This document shows, in pieces, positions 18,998 through 26,923 of a DNA stretch of 64,000 nt. Source of the DNA: UBA970 sp049419605 (lineage in GTDB: Bacteria; Bacillota_I; Bacilli_A; RFN20; CAG-826). Under the pieces are notes generated by a model, which searched no databases, had not been told where the DNA came from, and was given only the letters and a program-made list of their open reading frames with translations. The stretch lies in assembly GCA_049419605.1 (NCBI GenBank), contig JBMSKF010000001.1, forward strand, positions 1 through 64,000, read 5' to 3'. Both the position numbers and the translations under genes were made by a program. Each line of letters begins with the position of its first letter. Within the stretch, counting starts at the first letter, position 1.

Positions 18998-19861
18998 ATG
19001 CCACTTGTAAGTATGAAAGAAATGCTCATCAAAGCTTATAAAGAAAAGTATGCAGTTGCTCAATTCAACATTAATAACTTAGAATGGACGCTTGCTATTT
19101 TAGATGAATGCCAAGCACTCAAAGCTCCAGTTATTTTGGGCGTTTCCAGTGGTGCCGCAAAATATATGGGTGGATTTAACACCGTCATGGGCATGGTTCA
19201 TGGATTAATAAAAGATAAAAAGTACACCATACCCATTGCTGTTCATTTAGATCATGGTGAAAGCGTTGAAATTTGTAAGCAAGCGATTGATGCTGGTTTT
19301 ACATCCGTGATGATTGATGCCTCCCACCATCCCTTAGAAGAAAATATTAAAATGACCAAAGAAGTGGTCACATATGCCCACAGCAAAACCCCATTAGTCT
19401 CTGTGGAAGCAGAATTAGGTCGGGTCGGTGGTCAAGAAGATCATGTTGTTGCCGAAACATATTATGCAATTCCTGCTGAATGCGTCAGAATGGTTAAAGA
19501 AACTGGCATTGATTGCCTTGCTCCTGCATTAGGTTCAGTCCACGGCCCTTATGAAGGTGAACCAAAATTAGGTTTTAAAGAAATGGCTGAAATCCACCAA
19601 TTAACGCAAATGCCACTCGTCCTACATGGTGGTTCAGGAATTCCAGACTTTCAATTAAAAATGGCGATTGAACGTGGTACCGCTAAGATTAACGTCAATA
19701 CCGAAAACCAAATGGAATGGACAAAGATTGTCCGCGAAGTACTCGCAAAAGATCCAAAAGTCTATGATCCAAGAAAAATTATTGGTCCAGGAAAAGAAGG
19801 CATTCGTAAAGTGGTCAAAGCTAAATACGAAGTATTCGGTTGTATTGGTAAAGCTGCTTAA
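18998..19861 (+). CDS. fba: Class II fructose-bisphosphate aldolase
   Basis: Glycolytic zinc enzyme that splits fructose-1,6-bisphosphate. The 287 residues contain AVAQFNINNLEW, the zinc and catalytic region VHLDHGESVE (about 81), VEAELGRVGGQED (about 133), LHGGSGIPD (about 209) and INVNTENQ (about 230). Shine-Dalgarno GAAGGA precedes the ATG. It is the last gene before a strong terminator. The rpoE-fba neighbourhood is common in Firmicutes. Confidence 0.97.
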   Translation: MPLVSMKEMLIKAYKEKYAVAQFNINNLEWTLAILDECQALKAPVILGVSSGAAKYMGGFNTVMGMVHGLIKDKKYTIPIAVHLDHGESVEICKQAIDAGFTSVMIDASHHPLEENIKMTKEVVTYAHSKTPLVSVEAELGRVGGQEDHVVAETYYAIPAECVRMVKETGIDCLAPALGSVHGPYEGEPKLGFKEMAEIHQLTQMPLVLHGGSGIPDFQLKMAIERGTAKINVNTENQMEWTKIVREVLAKDPKVYDPRKIIGPGKEGIRKVVKAKYEVFGCIGKAA

Positions 19862-19872
19862 AAAAAACTATC

Positions 19873-19901
19873 AAAACCCATTCAATTTGAATGGGTTTTT
19901 T
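19873..19901 (+). terminator. Intrinsic terminator after fba
   Basis: AAAACCCATTCA / TGAATGGGTTTT inverted repeat with a 3-base loop and a T run. It closes the ychF-to-fba series. Confidence 0.93.
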
Positions 19902-19925
19902 ATTTCTCTAAACAAAGGATTAAGA

Positions 19926-19931
19926 TAAAAT
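19926..19931 (+). promoter_or_regulatory. -10 box 6 bases before the cysQ-like ATG
   Basis: TAAAAT ends 6 bases before the ATG at 19938, so transcription should start at the start codon (leaderless). There is no Shine-Dalgarno and only a weak -35. Confidence 0.5.
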
Positions 19932-19937
19932 ATTAAT

Positions 19938-20720
19938 ATGTTCAAACATTATATTGAGGATGCTTATCAAGCCGCCTTGCTTGCATCCCAAGAAATTATG
20001 GCAATTTACAAAACTGATTTTTCGTTTGTAACCAAAGATGATCATTCACCGGTGACCATTGCGGATCAAAAAGCGGATGTGATCATACGTAAATATTTAA
20101 AATCAAAATACCCTAATTTTGGTTTTCTTACAGAAGAATCATCTGATGATTTTCTTCGTTTAAATCAAGATTATGTTTGGGTTGTTGATCCAATCGATGG
20201 TACAAAAGATTTTATTGCTAAAAACGATGAATTTACAATTAATATTGCCTTAATCCATCAGCAACAAGTCCTAGTCGGACTTGTGCACATACCTGCCAAA
20301 CAAGATACATATTATGCAATCAAAGGTGAAGGTAGTTTCCATCGTTTTGCTGGGCAAGATAAACGTATTATTGTGAATCAAAAAGTAAGTCAACTTACTG
20401 TGTTAACCTCTCGATTTCACTTACAACCCATTGAAAAAGATGTCATTCAAAAGTATCAAAACTTAGGAAAAATTACGAAGATTGAAACCTTTGGAAGTGC
20501 CTTAAAAGCATGCAGAATTGCTGAAGGTCTAGCAGAACTTTCTTATCGATTATCACCTGGCACTAAAGAATGGGATACTGCTTCGAGTGATTTAATTGTG
20601 ACAGAAGCTGGTGGTTTTTTCTTAAAACCAAATAAAGAGAAGTATCTGTATAATCGTCGAGATGTAAGAAATCTTGAAGGTTATATCATCGCCAATCGCT
20701 TAGAAAACTTTTTATTATGA
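19938..20720 (+). CDS. cysQ: CysQ-like inositol monophosphatase-family phosphatase
   Basis: Li-sensitive, Mg-dependent phosphatase family; CysQ members dephosphorylate 3'-phosphoadenosine 5'-phosphate. Metal-site motifs are LTEESSDD (about 70), WVVDPIDGTKDF (about 86) and EWDTASSDLIVTEAGG (about 216). The 260 residues are normal for CysQ. Transcription appears leaderless, and the end overlaps the 5'-nucleotidase lipoprotein by 4 bases, suggesting a two-gene nucleotide-dephosphorylation operon. The substrate could also be an inositol phosphate or other sugar phosphate. Confidence 0.8.
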   Translation: MFKHYIEDAYQAALLASQEIMAIYKTDFSFVTKDDHSPVTIADQKADVIIRKYLKSKYPNFGFLTEESSDDFLRLNQDYVWVVDPIDGTKDFIAKNDEFTINIALIHQQQVLVGLVHIPAKQDTYYAIKGEGSFHRFAGQDKRIIVNQKVSQLTVLTSRFHLQPIEKDVIQKYQNLGKITKIETFGSALKACRIAEGLAELSYRLSPGTKEWDTASSDLIVTEAGGFFLKPNKEKYLYNRRDVRNLEGYIIANRLENFLL

Positions 20721-22201
20721 AATCAAAACTAACTTTATTATTCACTACTTTTTTGCTAGCTAGTTGCGTAACACCTAATCCATCTTTTCCCAGTCAAAAC
20801 TCAACTATTTCCTCTGAAAGTATTTCAGAAATTAGTTCATCAAGTGCTTCAAGTCTAAGCATCAACAATCCGATTGTCACAATTGATATTTATAACCTTA
20901 ATGATTTTCATGGTGCAGTTGAACATAATCCCGGAAACAAAGAAATTGGAATCAATCGTCTGTCTTCATATTTTAAAATGCAAAGAAATACCAATCCAAA
21001 TGCCATTTTTTTATCAAGTGGTGACATGTGGCAAGGCAGTGCCGATAGTAATATTACCCGTGGTCGACTTATGGTTGATGCGATGAATCATCTTGGATTT
21101 TCGGCAATGGCGATTGGCAACCATGAATTCGATTGGACAGACGACTATATTTATCAAAACCAAGCCCGATCTAATTTTCCCTTGTTAGGCATCAATATCA
21201 TCGAAAAACAAACTCAGCAACGTGCAACCTTTGCAGATGCTTCGATATTGATTGAAAGAAGTGGAATTCAAATTGGTATCATTGGTACGATTGGTGCATC
21301 TTTAGAAAGTTCAATCCTTACCAGTGCGGTAATGGATTATGAATTTGTCCCTTACACCAATTTAGTTCAGCAAGAAAGTGAAAGATTAAGAAATTTAGGA
21401 GCCGATTTAATTATCCTCCTTAATCATGATGGCAGTGTTGAAAATGGTGTCTTACCTTATGTAGATGGTGTCTTCAATGGTCATACGCATCGTCGTGAAG
21501 TTTTTCATGTTGACGGAAAACCTGTTTATCAAGGTCAAGCGTATGGCCAAGCGATTAGTCACATGCGCTTTGTCTTTAACACCGTGAATATGATTCCAAG
21601 TTTTTCACAAAATCAATCTGGAGTTTACACTTATGATAACTTAGTGAGTCAAAATCGATTCCCCACAGAAGATCCAGAAATGAAAGCCATTTATGATCAA
21701 TACTTAACCAATGAAATCAATGCAATTAAAAATGAAGAAATCGGTATCGCTGAAGGTGCCTTTTCCCGAAATAATTTAGGACAACTTGCCGTTGAAGAAA
21801 TGCTTCAATATGGTCAATCTGTGAAGCAAGAAGTGGTTGCCAGTTTTCATAATACAGGTGGTGTAAGAGCAAGCATCGATGAAGGTCCCGTTACTTATGG
21901 AGAACTCTATAAAGCATTTCCTTTTGATAACGAGTTAATGATTGTCCAAGTGTCCGGTGAACAATTAACTTGGTGGTTATCTGAAAGTTTATATAAACGA
22001 ACCATTCCTAACTTAACCCCAATCAACCTTGATCAACATTATTGGATTATCTCCATCAATTATTTAACCGAAAAACATTTTGAATCGAATCAATATCCCC
22101 ATGATATCGGTACCTCTATTAACACTTACCAATATATTCGCGAGCAATTAAAAACCCGGTGGCAACTTGAAGGCACCATCCGGGCAGTTGATTACAACTA
22201 A
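20717..22201 (+). CDS. Lipoprotein 5'-nucleotidase/UshA-family metallophosphatase
   Basis: Surface enzyme releasing phosphate from nucleotides. A lipoprotein signal ends at LLAS-Cys17, followed by a Ser-rich linker (about 25-50). The metallophosphatase domain has NLNDFHGAVEH, SGDMWQGS, GNHEFDW and NGHTHRREV. The C-terminal nucleotidase domain has FHNTGGVRASI and AFPFDNELM, the usual base-binding region. Total 494 residues. The start overlaps the CysQ-like gene. It fits scavenging of extracellular nucleotides together with the SNase lipoprotein at 39313. Exact substrate is not fixed by sequence. Confidence 0.9.
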   Translation: MKSKLTLLFTTFLLASCVTPNPSFPSQNSTISSESISEISSSSASSLSINNPIVTIDIYNLNDFHGAVEHNPGNKEIGINRLSSYFKMQRNTNPNAIFLSSGDMWQGSADSNITRGRLMVDAMNHLGFSAMAIGNHEFDWTDDYIYQNQARSNFPLLGINIIEKQTQQRATFADASILIERSGIQIGIIGTIGASLESSILTSAVMDYEFVPYTNLVQQESERLRNLGADLIILLNHDGSVENGVLPYVDGVFNGHTHRREVFHVDGKPVYQGQAYGQAISHMRFVFNTVNMIPSFSQNQSGVYTYDNLVSQNRFPTEDPEMKAIYDQYLTNEINAIKNEEIGIAEGAFSRNNLGQLAVEEMLQYGQSVKQEVVASFHNTGGVRASIDEGPVTYGELYKAFPFDNELMIVQVSGEQLTWWLSESLYKRTIPNLTPINLDQHYWIISINYLTEKHFESNQYPHDIGTSINTYQYIREQLKTRWQLEGTIRAVDYN

Positions 22202-22207
22202 TCTAGA

Positions 22208-22474
22208 CTATTTAATTTGCAGGTCGAGAGGTAATGTTTGTGGTTTTTCGCTTGCAAGTTTCACGGCTAGAATTCCTGGAACTTCTTCCATTAAGATTAC
22301 TTCTAATCCACCTGATAAAGTAGAGTCGATAAGACCACAAGAAGAACAGGCACCCTCCATTCTTAAATAAACGATGCCATCAATAAAAGAATCAAATTCA
22401 ACATTACCACCATCACGGATGATAAAGGGTCTAACTTTATCTAATGCTTCTTCAATTTGTTGCTCGATTGTCAT
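22208..22474 (-). CDS. NifU C-terminal domain Fe-S scaffold protein
   Basis: An 88-residue protein consisting only of the NifU C-terminal (Nfu) domain, with the cluster-binding CSSC in GACSSCGLIDSTL (about 41-53). It is thought to carry or deliver Fe-S clusters. Convergent with the nucleotidase gene (6 bases apart). Its promoter places the start at the ATG (leaderless). MiaB in this window is one possible Fe-S client. Confidence 0.9.
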   Translation of the reverse strand: MTIEQQIEEALDKVRPFIIRDGGNVEFDSFIDGIVYLRMEGACSSCGLIDSTLSGGLEVILMEEVPGILAVKLASEKPQTLPLDLQIK

Positions 22475-22480
22475 GTCAAT

Positions 22481-22509
22481 ATGATAACGAGAATTTTATT
22501 GAGTAGCAA
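22481..22509 (-). promoter_or_regulatory. Promoter placing nifU-like mRNA start at the ATG
   Basis: On the minus strand: TTGCTA, 17-base spacer, TATCAT (complement of 22481-22486), then 6 bases and the ATG. No Shine-Dalgarno. This is the clearest leaderless arrangement in the window because both hexamers are present. Confidence 0.6.
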
Positions 22510-22525
22510 TCAATAAGATTAAAAA

Positions 22526-22554
22526 TAAAAAAACCATCGTTTGAACGATGGTTT
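22526..22554 (-). terminator. Intrinsic terminator of the tRNA operon
   Basis: Read on the minus strand: AAACCATCGTT, 2-base loop, AACGATGGTTT, then a T run. It begins at the CCA end of tRNA-Leu(TAA) and ends the five-tRNA transcript before nifU. Confidence 0.88.
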
Positions 22555-22640
22555 GGTGCCCGGGGACGGACTTGAACCGTCATGGTGTCGCCACCGCAGG
22601 ATTTTAAGTCCTGTGCGTCTACCAATTTCGCCACCTGGGC
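22554..22640 (-). tRNA. tRNA-Leu (anticodon TAA)
   Basis: Long variable arm, D-loop with GGTAGACGC, T-loop GGTTCAAGTCC and encoded CCA. The anticodon loop CTTAAAA places TAA at positions 34-36, decoding UUA/UUG. The acceptor stem shows one A5-C68 mismatch (GCCCAGG against CCCGGGC). Last tRNA of the array. Confidence 0.95.
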
Positions 22641-22646
22641 AAATCA

Positions 22647-22723
22647 TGGTCTCCCGCGAAGGAATCGAACCTTCGACCCCTTGCTTAAAAGGCAAGTGCT
22701 CTAACCGACTGAGCTAGCGGGAG
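22647..22723 (-). tRNA. tRNA-Lys (anticodon TTT)
   Basis: Perfect acceptor CTCCCGC/GCGGGAG, anticodon stem CTTGC/GCAAG with loop CTTTTAA, T-arm GGTTCGATTCC and encoded CCA. Confidence 0.97.
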
Positions 22724-22728
22724 TCATT

Positions 22729-22803
22729 TGGCTGGGGTACCTGGGATCGAACCAGGGAATGATAGAGTCAAAGTCTATTGCCTTACCACTTGGCTATACC
22801 CCA
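22729..22803 (-). tRNA. tRNA-Gln (anticodon TTG)
   Basis: Acceptor TGGGGTA/TACCCCA with discriminator G, anticodon stem ATAGA/TCTAT with loop CTTTGAC, encoded CCA. The U1-A72 pair is typical of tRNA-Gln. Confidence 0.97.
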
Positions 22804-22812
22804 AAGAACGAA

Positions 22813-22896
22813 TGGTGGAGGCTGGTGGATTCGAACCACCGAACCCGAAGGAACTGATTTACAGTCAGCTGCGTTTGGCCGCTTCGCTAAGCCTCC
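22813..22896 (-). tRNA. tRNA-Tyr (anticodon GTA)
   Basis: Class II tRNA with long variable arm, acceptor GGAGGCT/AGCCTCC, anticodon loop carrying GTA between CTGA and TCAG, encoded CCA. Confidence 0.96.
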
Positions 22897-22922
22897 ATCG
22901 GTGTGCTCACACTGGTAGAACA

Positions 22923-22998
22923 TGGTGGATGTTGAGGGGTTCGAACCCCCGACCTCCGCCGTGTAAAGGCGATGCTCTCCCAACTGAGCTAAACATCC
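22923..22998 (-). tRNA. tRNA-Val (anticodon TAC)
   Basis: Acceptor GGATGTT/AACATCC, anticodon stem TCGCC/GGCGG with loop TTTACAC, T-arm GGGTTCGAACCC, encoded CCA. First tRNA of the array after the promoter. Confidence 0.97.
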
Positions 22999-23021
22999 CT
23001 TGGGCCTACGCGTGCTTAATT

Positions 23022-23050
23022 AATATATCAAAAGGCGTTTTTTTAGTCAA
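23022..23050 (-). promoter_or_regulatory. Promoter of the tRNA operon
   Basis: Minus strand: TTGACT (complement of 23045-23050), exactly 17 bases, TATATT (complement of 23022-23027). Transcription starts about 15 bases before tRNA-Val and should run through Tyr, Gln, Lys and Leu to the terminator at 22526-22554. Confidence 0.85.
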
Positions 23051-23076
23051 TGAAAAAACCTAGGAAATGCTAGTTA

Positions 23077-24360
23077 TTAATAACCTTTTTTACCAAGCAA
23101 TCTGAACATGTTTCGTTTGTAGATTTCTACACCGGGTTGATTAAATGGATTGATACCGAGAAGATAACCAGAATAGGCGACCGTTTTCATAAAGAAGTAT
23201 AAAAGATGACCCATATGATGGGCATCCATTTGATCAATGGTAATGAGGATTACCGGAACTTGGCCTTCCTCAACGTGGGCTTGCAAGGTACCTAAATAAG
23301 CTTTTTCATTCACAAAGGACAACGGACGACCAGCGAGGTAATTTAAGCCATCAGCATCATGGATGCTTAATGGGACGGTAACATCATATTTTGGTTTTTT
23401 GACGTATAAGACGGTTTCAAATAAGACCGGTGAACCATCTTGGATAAATTGACCTACGCTATGTAAATCTGTACTAAAGGATACAGATCCCGGTAAAAGA
23501 CCTTTATTTTCTTTACCTTCAGATTCAGCAAACAGTTGTTTGAGCCATTCTGCAATCATGGAAAATTGGGGTTCATAGGTGACAAACATTTCCACTGCTT
23601 TGTCTTGATAGAGTTGATGACGCGCAATCGCATATTGTAAGGCTGGATTCGTTTCAATGTAACTATTGCTATACTTCTGCATTGCTTCTAATGCGCCATC
23701 CATCAACGCTTGAATATCAATCCCTGCTGCAGCGATTGGAAGTAGGCCAACTGCAGTTAAGACCGAATAACGTCCACCAATATCATCGGGTAAATTAAAC
23801 GTAACATAACCTTCTTGTTTTGCAAGAGAACGAAGTGCTCCTTTTTCTTTATCTGTCGTTGCAAATATTGCTTTTCTCGCTGCCTCAATACCAACTTTCT
23901 TTTCTAGCAATTCTTTTAGTAAACGAAAAGCGATAGAGGTTTCCGTTGTGGTTCCGGATTTCGAAATGACATTAATTGCAAAGGTTTTATTCGCAAGGTA
24001 TTGAAGAACTTGATGTGTGTAAGTTGGGGAAAAAGTTTGACCAAGGTAGATAACTTCTAGTGGGTTTTCCTTGCCTGGCAACAAACCTTGTATCGCCTCA
24101 ATCACAGCCCTTGCCCCTAAATAGGATCCTCCGATACCGCAAACAACAAGCACCTGGAATTTTTCTCGGATGAATGTTGCAGTCTTTTGAATTAATGCAA
24201 ACTCTTCTTTATCAAAATTTTTTGGCCATTGATCCCAACCTAAAAAATCACCACCTGGTCCTTTTTTACTCGCGATTAAATCGGTGATACGATTGATTCG
24301 ATCTTGATAATCCTTGAGAGGTTCTTTCAATTTGATATGGGATAAGTTTAGTGACAGCAT
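23077..24360 (-). CDS. pgi: Glucose-6-phosphate isomerase
   Basis: Interconverts glucose-6-P and fructose-6-P at the top of glycolysis. The 427 residues show GIGGSYLGARAV (about 76), the phosphate-binding SKSGTTTETS (about 134) and DDIGGRYSVLTAVG, typical of the short Gram-positive type. It is last in a minus-strand operon HAD-ispD-S1-pgi, 3 bases after the S1 gene. The stop lies just upstream of the tRNA promoter; no clear terminator is visible. Confidence 0.97.
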   Translation of the reverse strand: MLSLNLSHIKLKEPLKDYQDRINRITDLIASKKGPGGDFLGWDQWPKNFDKEEFALIQKTATFIREKFQVLVVCGIGGSYLGARAVIEAIQGLLPGKENPLEVIYLGQTFSPTYTHQVLQYLANKTFAINVISKSGTTTETSIAFRLLKELLEKKVGIEAARKAIFATTDKEKGALRSLAKQEGYVTFNLPDDIGGRYSVLTAVGLLPIAAAGIDIQALMDGALEAMQKYSNSYIETNPALQYAIARHQLYQDKAVEMFVTYEPQFSMIAEWLKQLFAESEGKENKGLLPGSVSFSTDLHSVGQFIQDGSPVLFETVLYVKKPKYDVTVPLSIHDADGLNYLAGRPLSFVNEKAYLGTLQAHVEEGQVPVILITIDQMDAHHMGHLLYFFMKTVAYSGYLLGINPFNQPGVEIYKRNMFRLLGKKGY

Positions 24361-24363
24361 AAG

Positions 24364-24738
24364 CTAGTCCTCCAATTTCTTTTTTTGATCTGCAATCCAC
24401 TTAGGTAGCATATTTTTAAGAGGTTCAAAATCAATTTCATGGGGTGGAACTTTAAACCAAAATGGATGTGCTTTATCGGTTAATTCATCTTTTTTAATCA
24501 ATCTTTTGATGGATAATTTTAAATGTTGATTAGAAGGATCAATCGCAAGAACTTTTACTCTAACATACTCACCTACAATAAGAAAAGTTTCAATTCGCTT
24601 TACATAGTCATCAGAAATTTCAGAGATATGGATGAGGCCTTTTTGACCATTTGGAAAACCTACAAAAGCACCATAAGTTTGAATATCAATAACTTTTCCA
24701 ACAATGATTTCATCAATTTGATAACTATTTTGATTCAT
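24364..24738 (-). CDS. S1 domain RNA-binding protein (YugI/GSP13-like)
   Basis: A 124-residue protein with one S1 domain at the N-terminus (VGKVIDIQTYGAFVGFPNGQ, ending LKLSIKR near residue 82) and a charged C-terminal tail. Related small S1 proteins such as B. subtilis YugI associate with ribosomes, and yugI lies near pgi there too. It sits between ispD (1-base gap) and pgi (3-base gap), so co-expression is likely. Target RNA is unknown. Confidence 0.8.
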   Translation of the reverse strand: MNQNSYQIDEIIVGKVIDIQTYGAFVGFPNGQKGLIHISEISDDYVKRIETFLIVGEYVRVKVLAIDPSNQHLKLSIKRLIKKDELTDKAHPFWFKVPPHEIDFEPLKNMLPKWIADQKKKLED

Positions 24739-24739
24739 A

Positions 24740-25423
24740 TCAAATTAATTTTTCTAACAGTAATAAATCATCTTCAGACACTACTTTGAAGTTCAAGCGA
24801 CTTCCTGTCAAAACATGAACCTTTTTTCCCATTAAAAATAATAAGCTTGCATCATCAATTGCAGTCTTTATTTTCAATTTTCTAGCATATTCGTGTGCGT
24901 TTAAAATTGTTTCAAATTCAAAAGCTTGAGGTGTTTGTGATAAATAAATATCGTTTTTTCCAAGGTAATTGTTTAACGTTGCCTTGTCATCGACGATGAA
25001 CAATGAATCATTAATTTGCCTTGCTAGAGTCATTGCTGGATAGTTCCTTAATTTAACAACGAGCGAATCGATTAACGATGGGCTTATCATAGGTCTAGCA
25101 ACATCGTGAATTAATACATAATCTGGTTTAATGTGAAATTTTGCATATTGCAAAGCTAAATAAGAAGACTCTTGTCGGCTTTTTCCACCAGAAATAACAT
25201 GAATTACCTTTGATTTAGTGTAAGGTTTAACCTCATCTTGAACTAGGGAGATAAACTTGTCATTCGTTACCAAAATAATTTGATCAATTTTTTTATGCTT
25301 AATGAAAGTTTCAAGTGAATATTGGTAAAGCTTTTTTTTGCCAATTTTGAGAAATTGTTTTGGTGTGACTCTTGATTTGAGTCTAAGGCTGTCTCCAGCG
25401 GCTAATAAAATTGCGGTTATCAT
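24740..25423 (-). CDS. IspD/TarI-family cytidylyltransferase
   Basis: CTP-dependent sugar-phosphate cytidylyltransferase fold: LLAAGDSLRL at the N-terminus, PKQFL, SGGKSRQES, HDVARPMI and IDDASLLF, then NFKVVSEDDL. The end favours IspD (methylerythritol-phosphate pathway), but TarI (ribitol-phosphate) shares these motifs, and no other pathway gene is in the window. The nucleotide-binding loop has Ser in place of the second Gly of AAGxGxR. It has 227 residues and overlaps the upstream HAD gene by 4 bases. Confidence 0.7.
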   Translation of the reverse strand: MITAILLAAGDSLRLKSRVTPKQFLKIGKKKLYQYSLETFIKHKKIDQIILVTNDKFISLVQDEVKPYTKSKVIHVISGGKSRQESSYLALQYAKFHIKPDYVLIHDVARPMISPSLIDSLVVKLRNYPAMTLARQINDSLFIVDDKATLNNYLGKNDIYLSQTPQAFEFETILNAHEYARKLKIKTAIDDASLLFLMGKKVHVLTGSRLNFKVVSEDDLLLLEKLI

Positions 25424-26244
25424 TTATTCACTTCCTTTAAGGCTAATAGTTCAGTGATTGCCATTTGCTGGATGTTTAATTTAACAACTTTTTCTAATAA
25501 TGAATTTGCAGAATAGTCCGCTTCGCAGACAAAATTAACTCTTTCATCTTGAATGAGAAGTTTTGCCTTCTCAATGTGACCCTTTGAGTACACTGCTATA
25601 GATTTGCCACCGTGTTCTTTTGCCATGAGCATTGCTGGGACATCCGTTAAACCATCACCGATATAAATTAAATTACGATATTTTATTCTTTTTTCTTTCG
25701 TTCTTTCATTGACTTTATCATCTTCAGATTGGTTTAATATGCCTTTTGCGATTCGAAAGAAATATTGTGTTTTCATCGTGTAGTTAATTGCTATTTTTGG
25801 CCAAATCGCTTCTTTTGTATCCTTTGAAAATAGAAATTCACAACCAAATATTTTGGTAAATTCTTTAGCGATCTTGGTTCCTTCAATAATTTCTTTTGTT
25901 CCTGAGGTGATGATGTAATGTTCAACTTCGACACCTTGGTTTTCAGCAAAAATTCTTAAGCGTTTAAACCAGGTTTCTAAACCAGGAAAAAACTTCACTG
26001 AATTTCCAAGTGAATATAAATAGTCTTTAGTTAGTTTTATGCCCCTTTTTTTACTTTCTTCAATCATCATGTACATATAAGAAAGAATCTTTTCCATCCC
26101 GGTATTGATGGAATTTTGATTTGTCTTTTCCCAAAACTCCTCGGTTTTCATGCCTAGAGAAGGAATGAAACTGAAATTTTGTAAATCTTCAATTGCTAGT
26201 GTTCTGTCGAAATCATAAATAATGCCAATGATTGGTTTTTTCAT
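25420..26244 (-). CDS. HAD-family hydrolase, phosphoserine-phosphatase-like
   Basis: A 274-residue cytoplasmic phosphatase candidate. HAD motifs in order: I DFDRT (11-15, nucleophile first Asp), II ITSGT (about 113), III a Lys in MKTQYFF (about 156), IV IGDGLTDVPA (about 198). An insertion rich in charged residues lies between III and IV (about 165-190). It leads the HAD-ispD-S1-pgi operon and may act on a sugar or polyol phosphate linked to the cytidylyltransferase; this is inference. The promoter -10 lies 6 bases from the ATG. Confidence 0.75.
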   Translation of the reverse strand: MKKPIIGIIYDFDRTLAIEDLQNFSFIPSLGMKTEEFWEKTNQNSINTGMEKILSYMYMMIEESKKRGIKLTKDYLYSLGNSVKFFPGLETWFKRLRIFAENQGVEVEHYIITSGTKEIIEGTKIAKEFTKIFGCEFLFSKDTKEAIWPKIAINYTMKTQYFFRIAKGILNQSEDDKVNERTKEKRIKYRNLIYIGDGLTDVPAMLMAKEHGGKSIAVYSKGHIEKAKLLIQDERVNFVCEADYSANSLLEKVVKLNIQQMAITELLALKEVNK

Positions 26245-26250
26245 ATTTTC

Positions 26251-26256
26251 ATTTTA
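26251..26256 (-). promoter_or_regulatory. Extended -10 six bases before the HAD ATG
   Basis: Minus strand TGATAAAAT (complement of 26251-26259), with a TTGAAA-like -35 15 bases upstream. Six bases separate it from the ATG at 26244 and no Shine-Dalgarno is present. Divergent from the promoter at 26364. Confidence 0.55.
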
Positions 26257-26363
26257 TCATATTTCTATTGATTTCAAGATAAAATATCGCTAATATGCCG
26301 ATTTATTTGAATTTTATTCAATATAAATTGCTAGTGAAAAATGTTTAAGATTTTCAATTATGT

Positions 26364-26369
26364 TATAAT
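26364..26369 (+). promoter_or_regulatory. Extended -10 upstream of the LemA-like gene
   Basis: TGTTATAAT with 9 bases to the ATG at 26379. The predicted start leaves about a 3-base leader with no Shine-Dalgarno. Confidence 0.5.
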
Positions 26370-26378
26370 TTTAACGTT

Positions 26379-26906
26379 ATGGAACCATTAGAAATCTTTG
26401 GTTTAGTGGCAGTTGTAGTAGTGGGAATCTATTTTGTTTTATCGGTCTTTTTTGCCTTTCAAATGAGAAGTTTTTATCTACAATTATCTAAAAGAAAAGA
26501 TGCAATTGATGTCCTGACTGCTCAAAAATACGATTTGTTACGAATGATCGGAAAATTGTTTGTTAGACATCAAATCGATGTACCCCAAGAATTTATACTC
26601 TCCAAAAGACCACGGTTTGAAGATACTTTACAAAATATTAAGGATACCGAAAGAACCATTGTAAAAAGTTTTTTGGTGCAAACTGCTCAAGCACTGTTTT
26701 ACTACGGTGAACAAAATCAGCCTTTATCCGTAAATCCAGAATATGTGTCACTCAAGAAATCTTTAGCTGAAATTGATGAGTTGTTTCGCAAACAAGTTGC
26801 CATCTATAATGCATTAGCAACGAATTATAATTGGTGGCAAAAATTTTTATTATATCGCTGGGTCACGATTTTATTCAGGCATCAAATCAAAGAGTTAATT
26901 TCATAA
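26379..26906 (+). CDS. LemA-like membrane protein
   Basis: A 175-residue protein with one N-terminal transmembrane helix (about 7-28) and a mostly helical remainder. The pattern after the helix (QLSKRKDAIDVLTAQKYDL) and the C-terminal helix with YNALATNYNWW followed by an aromatic tail resemble LemA, whose function is unsettled. Similarity is by pattern only, and a divergent membrane protein of another family cannot be excluded. gpmI follows after 17 bases with its own Shine-Dalgarno. Confidence 0.5.
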   Translation: MEPLEIFGLVAVVVVGIYFVLSVFFAFQMRSFYLQLSKRKDAIDVLTAQKYDLLRMIGKLFVRHQIDVPQEFILSKRPRFEDTLQNIKDTERTIVKSFLVQTAQALFYYGEQNQPLSVNPEYVSLKKSLAEIDELFRKQVAIYNALATNYNWWQKFLLYRWVTILFRHQIKELIS

Positions 26907-26923
26907 TATAAGGAGTAAATCAT

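Noticed and set aside
22155..22184. CCCGG...CCGGG hairpin at the end of the 5'-nucleotidase gene
   Set aside because: It lies within coding sequence, is imperfect and is not followed by a T run, so it is not called a terminator.
22728..23063. Open frames on both strands across the tRNA array
   Set aside because: They coincide with four well-formed tRNAs (Gln, Tyr, Val and part of Lys) and have no protein family pattern.
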